The position numbers and the translations under genes are program-made. From Mycolicibacterium mucogenicum DSM 44124 (GTDB taxonomy: Bacteria; Actinomycetota; Actinomycetes; Mycobacteriales; Mycobacteriaceae): a stretch of 64,000 nt of DNA. Shown one piece after another: positions 56,866-64,000 of this stretch (the stretch's first letter is position 1; each line of letters opens with the position of its first letter). The stretch lies in assembly GCF_005670685.2 (NCBI RefSeq), contig NZ_CP062008.1:5084001-5148000 (forward strand), read 5' to 3'. The notes beneath the pieces are model-generated. The model did no database searches, had not been told where the DNA came from, and saw nothing but the letters and a program-made list of their open reading frames with translations.

Positions 56866-58289
56866 CAGTTGCCTCCAGCTTCGGCGGGCAGCGGTGCGCC
56901 CACCGGCGCCGGGGCCGGTGCCGGGGCGGGTCCGGGCAGCGGGCCCGAACCGTTCAGCGGCGTCGAACCGGGTCCCATCGGCGGCGCGGCCGGCGAAATC
57001 TGGCCGACGACGGCCGGCGGCGGCAGGATCAGGTCGCTGAGCGTCCCGTCCGGCTGGACCTTCGGCGGCACCACACCAGGTGCGGCGTTCCACTGCAGGT
57101 ACGGCACCGGAGTCTGGGCCTTGGCCTCGGTCTGCGGGGTGTCGTAGATGACCTGACCCTTGTACGCCGTGATGCTGTTGATCGGGTGGAACAGCACCGG
57201 CGGGTAGTTCATCGCGATACGACGCAGCACGGGGCCCATGCGCTGACGGCAGATCTCCGACCGCTTGTAGTTGTCCGGAGTGGCGCCGACGTCAAAGTTA
57301 CCGCCGCACAGGAACTGCACCGGGTTGGAGAAGTTCGGCAGTGACAGCAGACCGTCCAGGGAGCCCTGGGCCGGGTTGTAGATGTTGTAGAAGTTGGCCA
57401 GACCGTTCGGCGTCACGTGCAGAATCTGCTCGATGTTGTCGCTGTTGTCGGTCATGATCTGGGTGAACTCGGCCAGCTTGCCGACCTGGTCGATCAGGGC
57501 CTTGTTGTTGTCCTTCAGCAGGCCTTTGACGTCGCCGAGCGCCTGGTTGAGGGCACCGAGGGTCTGGTCGAGACCGGCCGAGCTCTCCGCGAGTACCTGC
57601 GAAACCGATGCGACGTGGTCGGTGAACTGCACGATCTGCTCGTTGCTGTTGGACAGCGCGTTGACCAGAATCTGCAGGTTCTTGATGGTGCCGAACAGGT
57701 CGCCACGCGAATCGCCAAGGCGCCCAGCGGTTTGCGACAGCTCGCGCAACGCGTTGCGGAACGAGTCGCCCTTGCCGTCGAGGGTGTCGGCGGCCTGGTT
57801 GATGAACGCACCCAGCGGACCCTGCGGCGCACCGTCCTGCGGACCGAGCTGCGCGCTGAGCTGGGTCAGCTGCTTCTTGACGTCGTCCCACTCGACCGGA
57901 ACACCGGTCCGGCTCAGCGGCACCTCGGCGCCGTTGGCCAGTGCCGCGCCGCCGTCGTAGACAGGGGTGAACTGCACGAACCGGGCAGCCACGAGGTTCG
58001 GCGAGATGATGATCGCCCGGGCATCGGCCGGGATCTTCACGCCGTCCTTCACGGTCATGGAGACCTTGACCGAATTGGGCTGCGGCTCAACCGAATCGAT
58101 GGTGCCCACCGGAACCCCGAGCACCCGCACATCGTCGCCGGCGTACAAGCCGACCGCATTGGTGAAGTAGGCCACCACCTTGTGGCCACCACGTGACGGC
58201 CACAGCAGGTAGGCGCCACCGGCGACGAGCGCCACCAGTGCGACCACCAGGGCGACAATCGCCCCGCGCGACTTCATGTTCTTCATCAT
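56865..58289 (-). CDS. mce4D: Mce4D
   Basis: 474 residues. N-terminal helix, MCE domain with VRVLGVPVGTIDSVEPQPNSV, long helical middle, and a Pro/Ala-rich C-terminus (PGPAPAPAPAPVG). It starts by ATGA overlap with mce4C. Confidence 0.95.
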   Translation of the reverse strand: MMKNMKSRGAIVALVVALVALVAGGAYLLWPSRGGHKVVAYFTNAVGLYAGDDVRVLGVPVGTIDSVEPQPNSVKVSMTVKDGVKIPADARAIIISPNLVAARFVQFTPVYDGGAALANGAEVPLSRTGVPVEWDDVKKQLTQLSAQLGPQDGAPQGPLGAFINQAADTLDGKGDSFRNALRELSQTAGRLGDSRGDLFGTIKNLQILVNALSNSNEQIVQFTDHVASVSQVLAESSAGLDQTLGALNQALGDVKGLLKDNNKALIDQVGKLAEFTQIMTDNSDNIEQILHVTPNGLANFYNIYNPAQGSLDGLLSLPNFSNPVQFLCGGNFDVGATPDNYKRSEICRQRMGPVLRRIAMNYPPVLFHPINSITAYKGQVIYDTPQTEAKAQTPVPYLQWNAAPGVVPPKVQPDGTLSDLILPPPAVVGQISPAAPPMGPGSTPLNGSGPLPGPAPAPAPAPVGAPLPAEAGGN

Positions 58290-59341
58290 GGCGACTTCGG
58301 CCTCACGACGATCCGTTCAGAGATGTAGCCCTTCAGCATGTCGCCGAGGCTGGCAGGCAGCTTGCCCGGCTGGAAGTACGTGTCGAGCAAGACTTCCGAC
58401 ATCGTCGCCGGCGGCAGGCCGTACAGGTTGATGTTGAAGCCCGGGCCGTTACCGACCACCTCGCCCAGCGCGGTGGCGTAACCCGGCAACCGCTTGAGCG
58501 CCTCGCTGATGTGCTCCTTGCGCTTCAGCAATTCGTCCAGCACCAGGTTCAGCTGCTTGAGGGCCGGGCCGAACTCCCGCTTGTTGTCGGCGACGAATCC
58601 GGAAAGCTGTTGCGAGACGCCACGGATACCGGAGATCAGCGTGCTGATCGACTGCCTGCGCTCATCGAGCGCGGCGAAGAGCTGATTGCCGTCGATCACC
58701 AGCTTGTTCACCTGGTCGGCGCGCTGCGCCAACGTGTCCGACACCTTCTTGGCGTGGCCCAGAAGTTGTTCGAGCGCCTGGTCGCGCTTGTTGAGGCTCC
58801 GCGACAGGGACGCCACGCCGTCGAGCGCGCCACGAAGCTGCGGCGTCGCGTCGTGCAACGTGTCGGTCAGCACCTTGAGGGCCTGCTCCATCTGGGGCTT
58901 GTCCAGCTCGCTGGTGTTCTGCCCGAGATCCTGCAGCGCGGTGTTGATCGTGTACGGAGTCGTGGTGCGGCCCAACGGGATAACCGTCGATTCCTTCGTC
59001 CCCTTCGGGGTCACCCAGAGGGACTTCTGGCCCAGCACCGTATCGGTCTTGATCGACACCAGCGACTGGTCGCCGACCCGGATCTGACGGTCGACGGTGA
59101 AGTTCACCTTCGCGGCCGTACCGGCGAGCTCCACGGTGCCCACCTTGCCGACCTTGATGCCCGAGACCCGGACATCACTGCCCGGCGTGATGCCACCGGC
59201 GTCGCTGAAGAACGCCGAGTAGTTCTTGCCCTGCGGGTAGAACGGCAGTCCGGTGTACCCGAACGAGATCAGCACGAGGCACGTCACGATGAAGACGCCG
59301 AGTATGCCCGTGCGGACCGGATCCTTTTCCGGCTTAGCCAT
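58286..59341 (-). CDS. mce4C: Mce4C
   Basis: 351 residues from the ATG at 59341, 8 bases inside the end of mce4B. N-terminal helix and MCE domain with VRVSGIKVGKVGTVEL, then the helical domain. An upstream in-frame start (59380) would add an atypical arginine-rich tail and is rejected. Confidence 0.94.
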   Translation of the reverse strand: MAKPEKDPVRTGILGVFIVTCLVLISFGYTGLPFYPQGKNYSAFFSDAGGITPGSDVRVSGIKVGKVGTVELAGTAAKVNFTVDRQIRVGDQSLVSIKTDTVLGQKSLWVTPKGTKESTVIPLGRTTTPYTINTALQDLGQNTSELDKPQMEQALKVLTDTLHDATPQLRGALDGVASLSRSLNKRDQALEQLLGHAKKVSDTLAQRADQVNKLVIDGNQLFAALDERRQSISTLISGIRGVSQQLSGFVADNKREFGPALKQLNLVLDELLKRKEHISEALKRLPGYATALGEVVGNGPGFNINLYGLPPATMSEVLLDTYFQPGKLPASLGDMLKGYISERIVVRPKSP

Positions 59342-60368
59342 TTTCGGAGCACCTGCCCTTCGACGGATCCGCCGGGCCACCGAACGGCACGATCAGGTCG
59401 CTGCCCGCGGGGCCGCTCATCTTGATCTTGACCGAGCAGTAGTAGATGTTGAAGAACGCGCCGTACGCACCAAGTGCGTTGAGCCGCAGGTAGTTCTCCG
59501 CGAGGTTCTCGATGACCGGGTTCACTTCAGCTCGGCGCTCATACATGCGCTGCGCGAACGGGCGGGCGTTCTCGATGACGCCCTGCACCGGGCGCCGCGA
59601 CTTCTGCAGCATCTCCGTCAGGTCGTTCTCGGCCGAGGCCAGCGGGCCGATGGCACCGGCGATCGGGTCGCGTCCCTCTGCCAGGCCGGTGATCAGCTGC
59701 TGCAGCTGGTCGATGCTGGTGTTGAACTGGGACCCCTTGGAGTCGACCGTGGCGAGCACCGTGTTGAGGTTGGTGATCGTGTCGCCGATCAGCTGGTCAC
59801 GGTCGGCCAGGGTCTGGCTGAACGAACCGGTGTTGGACAGCAGGTCGGAGAGCGCGCCGCCCTGCCCCTGCAGGGCCTCGATCATGGCGGCGGTGATCTC
59901 GTTGACCTTCTTGCCGTCCAGGCCCTTGACGACGGGCCGCAGACCGCCGAGCAGGGCGTCGAGGTCGAGCGCCGGCTGGGTGTTGGCGAGGACGACGGTG
60001 CCGCCGGCCGGCAGCTTGCGCAGCTCGCCCGGACCGGAGGTGATCTCCATGTACCGGTCGCCGACCAGGTTCTGGTAGCGGATGACGGCCCGGCTCGAGC
60101 TGTACAGCTGGTAGCGGTCGTTCAGCGTGAACTTGACGTCGACGGTGTTGTCGTTCTTGAGCTTGACGCTCTTCACCGAACCCACCTGCACGCCCGCGAT
60201 ACGGACGTCCTCACCGGCCTTGAGCCGGGACGCGTCGGCGAAGTTGGCGTGGTAGGTGTTCGACGAGGCGAACCGGAACTGGCCGAACACGACGACCAGA
60301 CCGGCGGCGACCAGCAACATCACGACGGTGAAGATCGTGACGTTGATCATCTCGCGTTTGTGTCTCAT
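59334..60368 (-). CDS. mce4B: Mce4B
   Basis: 344 residues. N-terminal helix MINVTIFTVVMLLVAAGLVVVF and MCE domain VRIAGVQVGSVKSVKL. Starts 25 bases after the mce4A stop. Confidence 0.95.
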   Translation of the reverse strand: MRHKREMINVTIFTVVMLLVAAGLVVVFGQFRFASSNTYHANFADASRLKAGEDVRIAGVQVGSVKSVKLKNDNTVDVKFTLNDRYQLYSSSRAVIRYQNLVGDRYMEITSGPGELRKLPAGGTVVLANTQPALDLDALLGGLRPVVKGLDGKKVNEITAAMIEALQGQGGALSDLLSNTGSFSQTLADRDQLIGDTITNLNTVLATVDSKGSQFNTSIDQLQQLITGLAEGRDPIAGAIGPLASAENDLTEMLQKSRRPVQGVIENARPFAQRMYERRAEVNPVIENLAENYLRLNALGAYGAFFNIYYCSVKIKMSGPAGSDLIVPFGGPADPSKGRCSENG

Positions 60369-60393
60369 GGGCGGCCCCAGTCACTCGCGGACA

Positions 60394-61596
60394 TCAGAAG
60401 CGGTCCCTCTCTGCGTAGGCACCGGAGAACAGGAACTGCAGCGTCGAGGGAGCGTCGAACTGCAACTCGGTGTTCGGCTGGAACGGGATGTAGGCGTTGT
60501 CGGTCACCAGGAACGGCGAGTGGTACCAGGAGCCACCGAACTGCTTGGACGGCAGGTCCGGAAGGCCACGGCAGTTCGGGCCACCGGAGGCGTTCACCAT
60601 CGGCAGGCTCTCCGGGTAGGTGTAGTTGGGCGCGCCGGGGAAGAAGTTCGAGGACACGAACAGACCCGGCTTGACGCCACCGAACACCGGACCGAAGCGG
60701 TCCACGGCCTTCGACACACCTTGCAGCAGACACGGCAACTCGGGCGAGTAGTCGCCCAGGACCTTCAGCGGTGCGCGCAGTCGCTGGATGGCGGCGATGT
60801 AGTCATCGGCGGCCGGTGAGATGGTCGCGTAGGCGTTGTTGGCGAACCCGGCGGATGCGAGCAGCGCCGCGTTCAGGTCGTCCTTCTCGTCGATCAGCGT
60901 CTTGCTGACGGTCGGCGCGTTGTCGAAGACCTTGGCCAGATCGGGCGCGGCGTCACCGTAGATGCCGGCCACGACGGCGGTGTCCTTGAAGTCCTGCTGC
61001 AGGGTCGGCAGCTTGGGGTTGAAGTACTGCAGGTACTTGCTCAGCCCGGCCGCGGCGGCACCGGCGTCGTCGCCATGGCCACGCAGGCCTTCACCGAGCG
61101 CGGTCACCGTGGCGTTCAGGTTGACCGGGTCGATCTTGTCGAGCAGGTCCGTCAGCGTCTGGAAGACGGTGTTCATCTCCAGCTGGACATCCTTGGCCTG
61201 CACCTGCGCGCCGGGACGCATCGATTCCTTCGACGGATGCTCCGGCGGGAGGAACTCGACCGATTTGGCGCCGAACACCGTCGTGCTGCCGAGCCGGACC
61301 CGGGCGTTCGAGGGGATGTACCGCATCTGGTCGCTCAGGACGGCGAGCTTCAGCTTCGCCTGGTCACCGGCGTAGTCGATCTGCTCGACCTTGCCGACCT
61401 GGATACCGCGGTACTTGACCTTGGCGTCGGGATCCATCACCAGACCGGCGCGGGGCGCCATCACCGAAACGGTGTCGGTGGGGGTGAATGCCGCGGTGTA
61501 CGACAAATAGGTGAACACCACGGCGGCGACGATGATGCTGATCAGCACCGCCGCTGCGAGTCTCACATGACTGCGTTTGGGACCACCGGAGGACAT
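60394..61596 (-). CDS. mce4A: Mce4A
   Basis: 400 residues. N-terminal helix, MCE domain VKYRGIQVGKVEQIDY and C-terminal cholesterol-uptake helical domain. Starts 12 bases after yrbE4B stop. Best-known subunit of the sterol importer. Confidence 0.95.
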   Translation of the reverse strand: MSSGGPKRSHVRLAAAVLISIIVAAVVFTYLSYTAAFTPTDTVSVMAPRAGLVMDPDAKVKYRGIQVGKVEQIDYAGDQAKLKLAVLSDQMRYIPSNARVRLGSTTVFGAKSVEFLPPEHPSKESMRPGAQVQAKDVQLEMNTVFQTLTDLLDKIDPVNLNATVTALGEGLRGHGDDAGAAAAGLSKYLQYFNPKLPTLQQDFKDTAVVAGIYGDAAPDLAKVFDNAPTVSKTLIDEKDDLNAALLASAGFANNAYATISPAADDYIAAIQRLRAPLKVLGDYSPELPCLLQGVSKAVDRFGPVFGGVKPGLFVSSNFFPGAPNYTYPESLPMVNASGGPNCRGLPDLPSKQFGGSWYHSPFLVTDNAYIPFQPNTELQFDAPSTLQFLFSGAYAERDRF

Positions 61597-61608
61597 CGTC
61601 TACACCCC

Positions 61609-62451
61609 CTATCCGGAGAGGTTGAAGTTGCCGGACGCGCCGTACACGGCCAGGGAGATGAGCAGGACGATGGTGACGACCACGATCAGCGAGGTGCGCA
61701 CGGCCTGACCGACCGCGATACCCACGCCGACGGGTCCGCCGCTGGCGTTGTAGCCGTAGTAGGTGTGCACCAGCATGACCGCGACGGACATGACGATGGC
61801 CTGCAGGAATGACCACAACAGGTCGGTGGGCACCATGAAGGTGCTGAAGTAGTGGTCGTACAGACCGGCCGACTGACCGTTGATGTACACCGTGGTGGCC
61901 CGTGCCGCGAAGAACGAGGCGAGGACGGCGAGGGCGTACAGCGGAATGACGGCGATCAGGCCGGCGATGATGCGCGTGGACACCAGGTAGGACACCGAGT
62001 GCACGGCCATCGACTCGACGGCGTCGATCTCCTCGGCGACGCGCATGGCGCCCAGCTGTGCGGTACAGCCGGCGCCGATGGTCGCGGCCAGCGCGATGCC
62101 GGCGATGATCGGCGCGACGATGCGCACGTTGAGGAAGGCCGACAGGAAGCCGGTCAGGGCCTCGATACCGATGTTGCCCAGTGAGGAGTAGCCCTGGACG
62201 GCGATGACGCCGCCGGAGGCCAGCGTCATGAACGCGGCGACACCGACGGTGCCGCCGATCATCACCAGCGCGCCGGTGCCCATCGTCATCTCGGCGATGA
62301 GCCGGATGGTCTCGCGGCGGTAGCGGGTCAGCGCGTTGGGGATGTAGCGGAAGGACTCCCCGTAGAACAGGGCCTGCTCGCCGATGCCGTCGACGATGCC
62401 GGGCAGTGCCCGGAACATGCGTTTGAAACGGAGTGTCGCGTCGTAGCTCAT
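61609..62451 (-). CDS. yrbE4B: YrbE4B, MlaE-type permease
   Basis: 280 residues. Multi-helix MlaE/YrbE permease with EEIDAVESMAVHSVSYLV, the conserved cytoplasmic EExDA loop that contacts the ATPase MceG, encoded elsewhere. Starts 7 bases after yrbE4A stop. Confidence 0.95.
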   Translation of the reverse strand: MSYDATLRFKRMFRALPGIVDGIGEQALFYGESFRYIPNALTRYRRETIRLIAEMTMGTGALVMIGGTVGVAAFMTLASGGVIAVQGYSSLGNIGIEALTGFLSAFLNVRIVAPIIAGIALAATIGAGCTAQLGAMRVAEEIDAVESMAVHSVSYLVSTRIIAGLIAVIPLYALAVLASFFAARATTVYINGQSAGLYDHYFSTFMVPTDLLWSFLQAIVMSVAVMLVHTYYGYNASGGPVGVGIAVGQAVRTSLIVVVTIVLLISLAVYGASGNFNLSG

Positions 62452-62458
62452 GGCCGGA

Positions 62459-63223
62459 TCACCTCACCAGTACTCGGACGCCGATGGCGGTCATGATCAC
62501 GTTGATGACGAACAAGCAGATGAAGGCGTAGACCACGGTCTCGTTCACCGCGATGCCGACGCCCTTGGGGCCGCCCTTGACGGTCAGGCCGCGGTAGCAG
62601 CCGACCATGCCGGCGAGCAGGCCGAACAGCACGGCCTTGATCTCGGCGAGCATCAGCTCACCCAGGCCGGTCAGCACCGTCAGACCGTTGATGAACGAGC
62701 CCGGGTTCACGCCCTGCAGGAAGACGGAGAAGACGTAGCCGCCGGAAATGCCGATGGCGCACACCAGGTTGTTGAGGAGCACGGCGACGAACGTCGACGC
62801 CAGGACGCGGGGCACCACCAGACGCTGGATCGGGTCGATGCCCAGCACTCGCATCGCGTCGATCTCTTCGCGGATGGTGCGGGCGCCGAGGTCGGCGCAG
62901 ATGGCCGTGGCACCGGCGCCGGCGACGACGAGCACGGTGACGACGGGACCGAGCTGGGTGACGGTACCGAAGGCGGTGCCTGCGCCGGAGAGGTCGGCGG
63001 CGCCGATCTCACGCAGCAGGATGTTCAGCGTGAAAGCCACCAGCACTGTGAACGGAATGGCGACGAGCAGGGTCGGCACGAGCGATACGCGGGCAATCAT
63101 CCAGGTCTGTTCGAAGAACTCCCGGAACTGGAACGGCCGGCGCCACATCTTGGTGAATGTGTCGAGGGCCATTTCGAAGAACCCGCCAACGGCCCTGGCC
63201 GGAGCCGCAAGCTGTTCGATCAA
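62459..63223 (-). CDS. yrbE4A: YrbE4A, MlaE-type permease
   Basis: 254 residues from a TTG at 63223; the sequence MIEQLAAPARAVGGFFEM then matches YrbE4A as I recall. Conserved loop REEIDAMRVLGIDPIQRLVVPR. AAGG lies next to the TTG. First gene of the mce4 operon, forming the inner-membrane channel with YrbE4B. Confidence 0.95.
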   Translation of the reverse strand: MIEQLAAPARAVGGFFEMALDTFTKMWRRPFQFREFFEQTWMIARVSLVPTLLVAIPFTVLVAFTLNILLREIGAADLSGAGTAFGTVTQLGPVVTVLVVAGAGATAICADLGARTIREEIDAMRVLGIDPIQRLVVPRVLASTFVAVLLNNLVCAIGISGGYVFSVFLQGVNPGSFINGLTVLTGLGELMLAEIKAVLFGLLAGMVGCYRGLTVKGGPKGVGIAVNETVVYAFICLFVINVIMTAIGVRVLVR

Positions 63224-63344
63224 CCTTCGACTCCATTCTCGGTCCTGATTCTGCAGTCACGGCGAAGAGTGGGATTTCCCTCGTTCGCAGCGGCCTGACA
63301 ACCACGGTGTAATGCGTAGCTCTTGTGAGCCGGCTCATAGTAGC

Positions 63345-63358
63345 TAGAACACGTTCGC
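63345..63358. promoter_or_regulatory. Near-match KstR operator
   Basis: TAGAACACGTTCGC fits TNNAACNNGTTNNA except for the last base. Located about 120 bases before yrbE4A. Confidence 0.55.
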
Positions 63359-63435
63359 AGTGGCAAAAGAACAGCAAAATCACTGGGAAACGACATATAA
63401 TCGCAGCTCAGCATATATTTTGACGTTGTCGTCAC

Positions 63436-63449
63436 TGAAACAGGTTCTA
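63436..63449. promoter_or_regulatory. KstR operator of mce4
   Basis: TGAAACAGGTTCTA fits TNNAACNNGTTNNA exactly, the cholesterol-repressor KstR consensus. It lies between the hsd4A-like gene and yrbE4A, touching a terminator hairpin. Expected to repress mce4 until cholesterol-derived ligands are present. Confidence 0.8.
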
Positions 63450-63485
63450 GTGCTGACGCGACGCTTTCTGCGCCGCGTCAGCACT
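63449..63485 (-). terminator. Hairpin after the hsd4A-like SDR
   Basis: 12-base perfect arms AGTGCTGACGCG / CGCGTCAGCACT around 13 bases, 13 bases beyond the SDR stop on the minus strand. It abuts the KstR site, which suggests that mce4 has its own promoter downstream rather than depending on readthrough. Confidence 0.55.
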
Positions 63486-63498
63486 GAATCCGGGACGT

Positions 63499-64000
63499 TC
63501 AGTCCCTCGACTCCATCAGGGCAGTCGCAGAGAAATTCCGCTCCGGATCGCGGTCAGCAAAATATCCGCGCAACGTCGAACTCAGTTGTGTCATGTCCCA
63601 CTCAGCGGACGGCGCTGTGAACTGGCTCTCTGCCGTCGGCGCTGCTACCAGGGTCACAGTCGGACCATAAACGATGAAGAGCTGGCCATTCACGTTTTCC
63701 GACGCGGGCGAGGAAAGGAAACGCACCAATTTCACAACGTGTTCGGGCGACAGCGGATCGACCTCACCCTCACCAGGAGCCGCACCGAACACATCGGCCG
63801 TCATCGCGGTACGTGCCCGCGGGGCGATCGCGTTGGCGCGCACGCCGTAACGCTCCAGGCCGCGGGCCGCGGTCAGGGTCAGCGCCGTGATGCCGGCCTT
63901 GGCGGCGCCGTAGTTCGCCTGGCCGACCGGACCGGCCAGACCGGCCTCGGACGAGGTGTTGACGATCCGGCCGTACACCTTGCCGTCGGCCGACTCCTTG
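63499..64000 (-). CDS. Short-chain dehydrogenase, hsd4A/FabG-like (Rv3502c-like), 5' end outside window
   Basis: About 166 C-terminal residues are visible. Catalytic Ser/Tyr/Lys region VNTSSEAGLAG and NYGAAKAG, then a C-terminal extension after INVTAM-equivalent positions. Its position directly upstream of mce4 matches the hydroxysteroid/3-hydroxyacyl-CoA dehydrogenase of the cholesterol locus. The nucleotide-binding half lies beyond the window edge. Confidence 0.8.
   Translation of the reverse strand, partial: KESADGKVYGRIVNTSSEAGLAGPVGQANYGAAKAGITALTLTAARGLERYGVRANAIAPRARTAMTADVFGAAPGEGEVDPLSPEHVVKLVRFLSSPASENVNGQLFIVYGPTVTLVAAPTAESQFTAPSAEWDMTQLSSTLRGYFADRDPERNFSATALMESRD

Noticed and set aside
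63360..63620. Open frame in the mce4 leader
   Set aside because: It crosses the KstR site and terminator and lies opposite the SDR; low-complexity sequence.

Overview
The window is high-GC actinobacterial DNA from a mycobacterium, most likely an environmental, Mycolicibacterium-like species. Evidence: a pknG tail beside ackA-pta and an F420-dependent glucose-6-phosphate dehydrogenase (fgd1); metZ with a rhodanese and a PurT-like gene; purA with Rv0358/Rv0359-like genes, a DUF3151 gene, class II aldolase and DedA; and otsA next to a complete mce4 operon. Gene order relative to M. tuberculosis is recalled from memory, not searched. GTG/TTG starts, 4-base ATGA/GTGA overlaps, 1-base overlaps and apparently leaderless promoters are common.

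Layout. 1-6.7 kb: end of pknG, then a minus-strand fgd1-pta-ackA-ctaG-like run, and a divergent metallo-beta-lactamase (MBL) fold gene. 6.7-18 kb: accessory metabolism. It holds a flavin monooxygenase, SDRs, hotdog thioesterase, an XRE/MmyB regulator divergent from a tightly packed plus-strand operon (hydrolase, MBL, flavin reductase, NTF2-like, second MBL, MFS exporter), then a LysR gene and an SDR/SnoaL-like pair. 18-21.7 kb: metZ, rhodanese, a membrane protein, a PurT-like gene and a UBP zinc finger. 21.7-29.4 kb: cation/proton antiporter, a 420-bp gap with three tandem 82-bp hairpin repeats, an ArsR-SRPBCC-VOC operon, a phage-like GH25 lysozyme pair, a MarR/MMPL pair and a thioesterase. 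29.4-37.1 kb: conserved core (purA, Rv0358-like, M50 protease, DUF3151, a short Rv0361-like protein, fba, dedA) with a CDF metal exporter and an alcohol dehydrogenase interleaved; mgtE, expected before fba, is absent. 37.2-51 kb: HNH/DUF222 gene with an SOS box, a frameshifted LLM oxidoreductase, IclR with a two-subunit CoA-transferase, P450, FMN reductase, MMPL divergent from a two-component system, and an SDR. 51-64 kb: otsA with its small upstream partner, then the convergent mce4 sterol-import operon (yrbE4A, yrbE4B, mce4A-F, two Mam proteins) with KstR-type operators in the leader, and the 3' part of an hsd4A-like SDR cut by the window edge.

How the genes fit together. Core parts cover acetate overflow (pta-ackA), F420 reduction (fgd1), sulfur assimilation (metZ), purine synthesis (purA), glycolysis (fba), trehalose synthesis (otsA) and sterol import (mce4). 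The accessory parts look like small regulated catabolic or detoxification modules. Several carry a clear palindromic operator beside the regulator or target gene: ArsR, MarR, IclR, two SDR promoters, the MMPL/two-component gap and the CDF exporter. I saw no tRNA, rRNA, CRISPR array, IS element or integrase.
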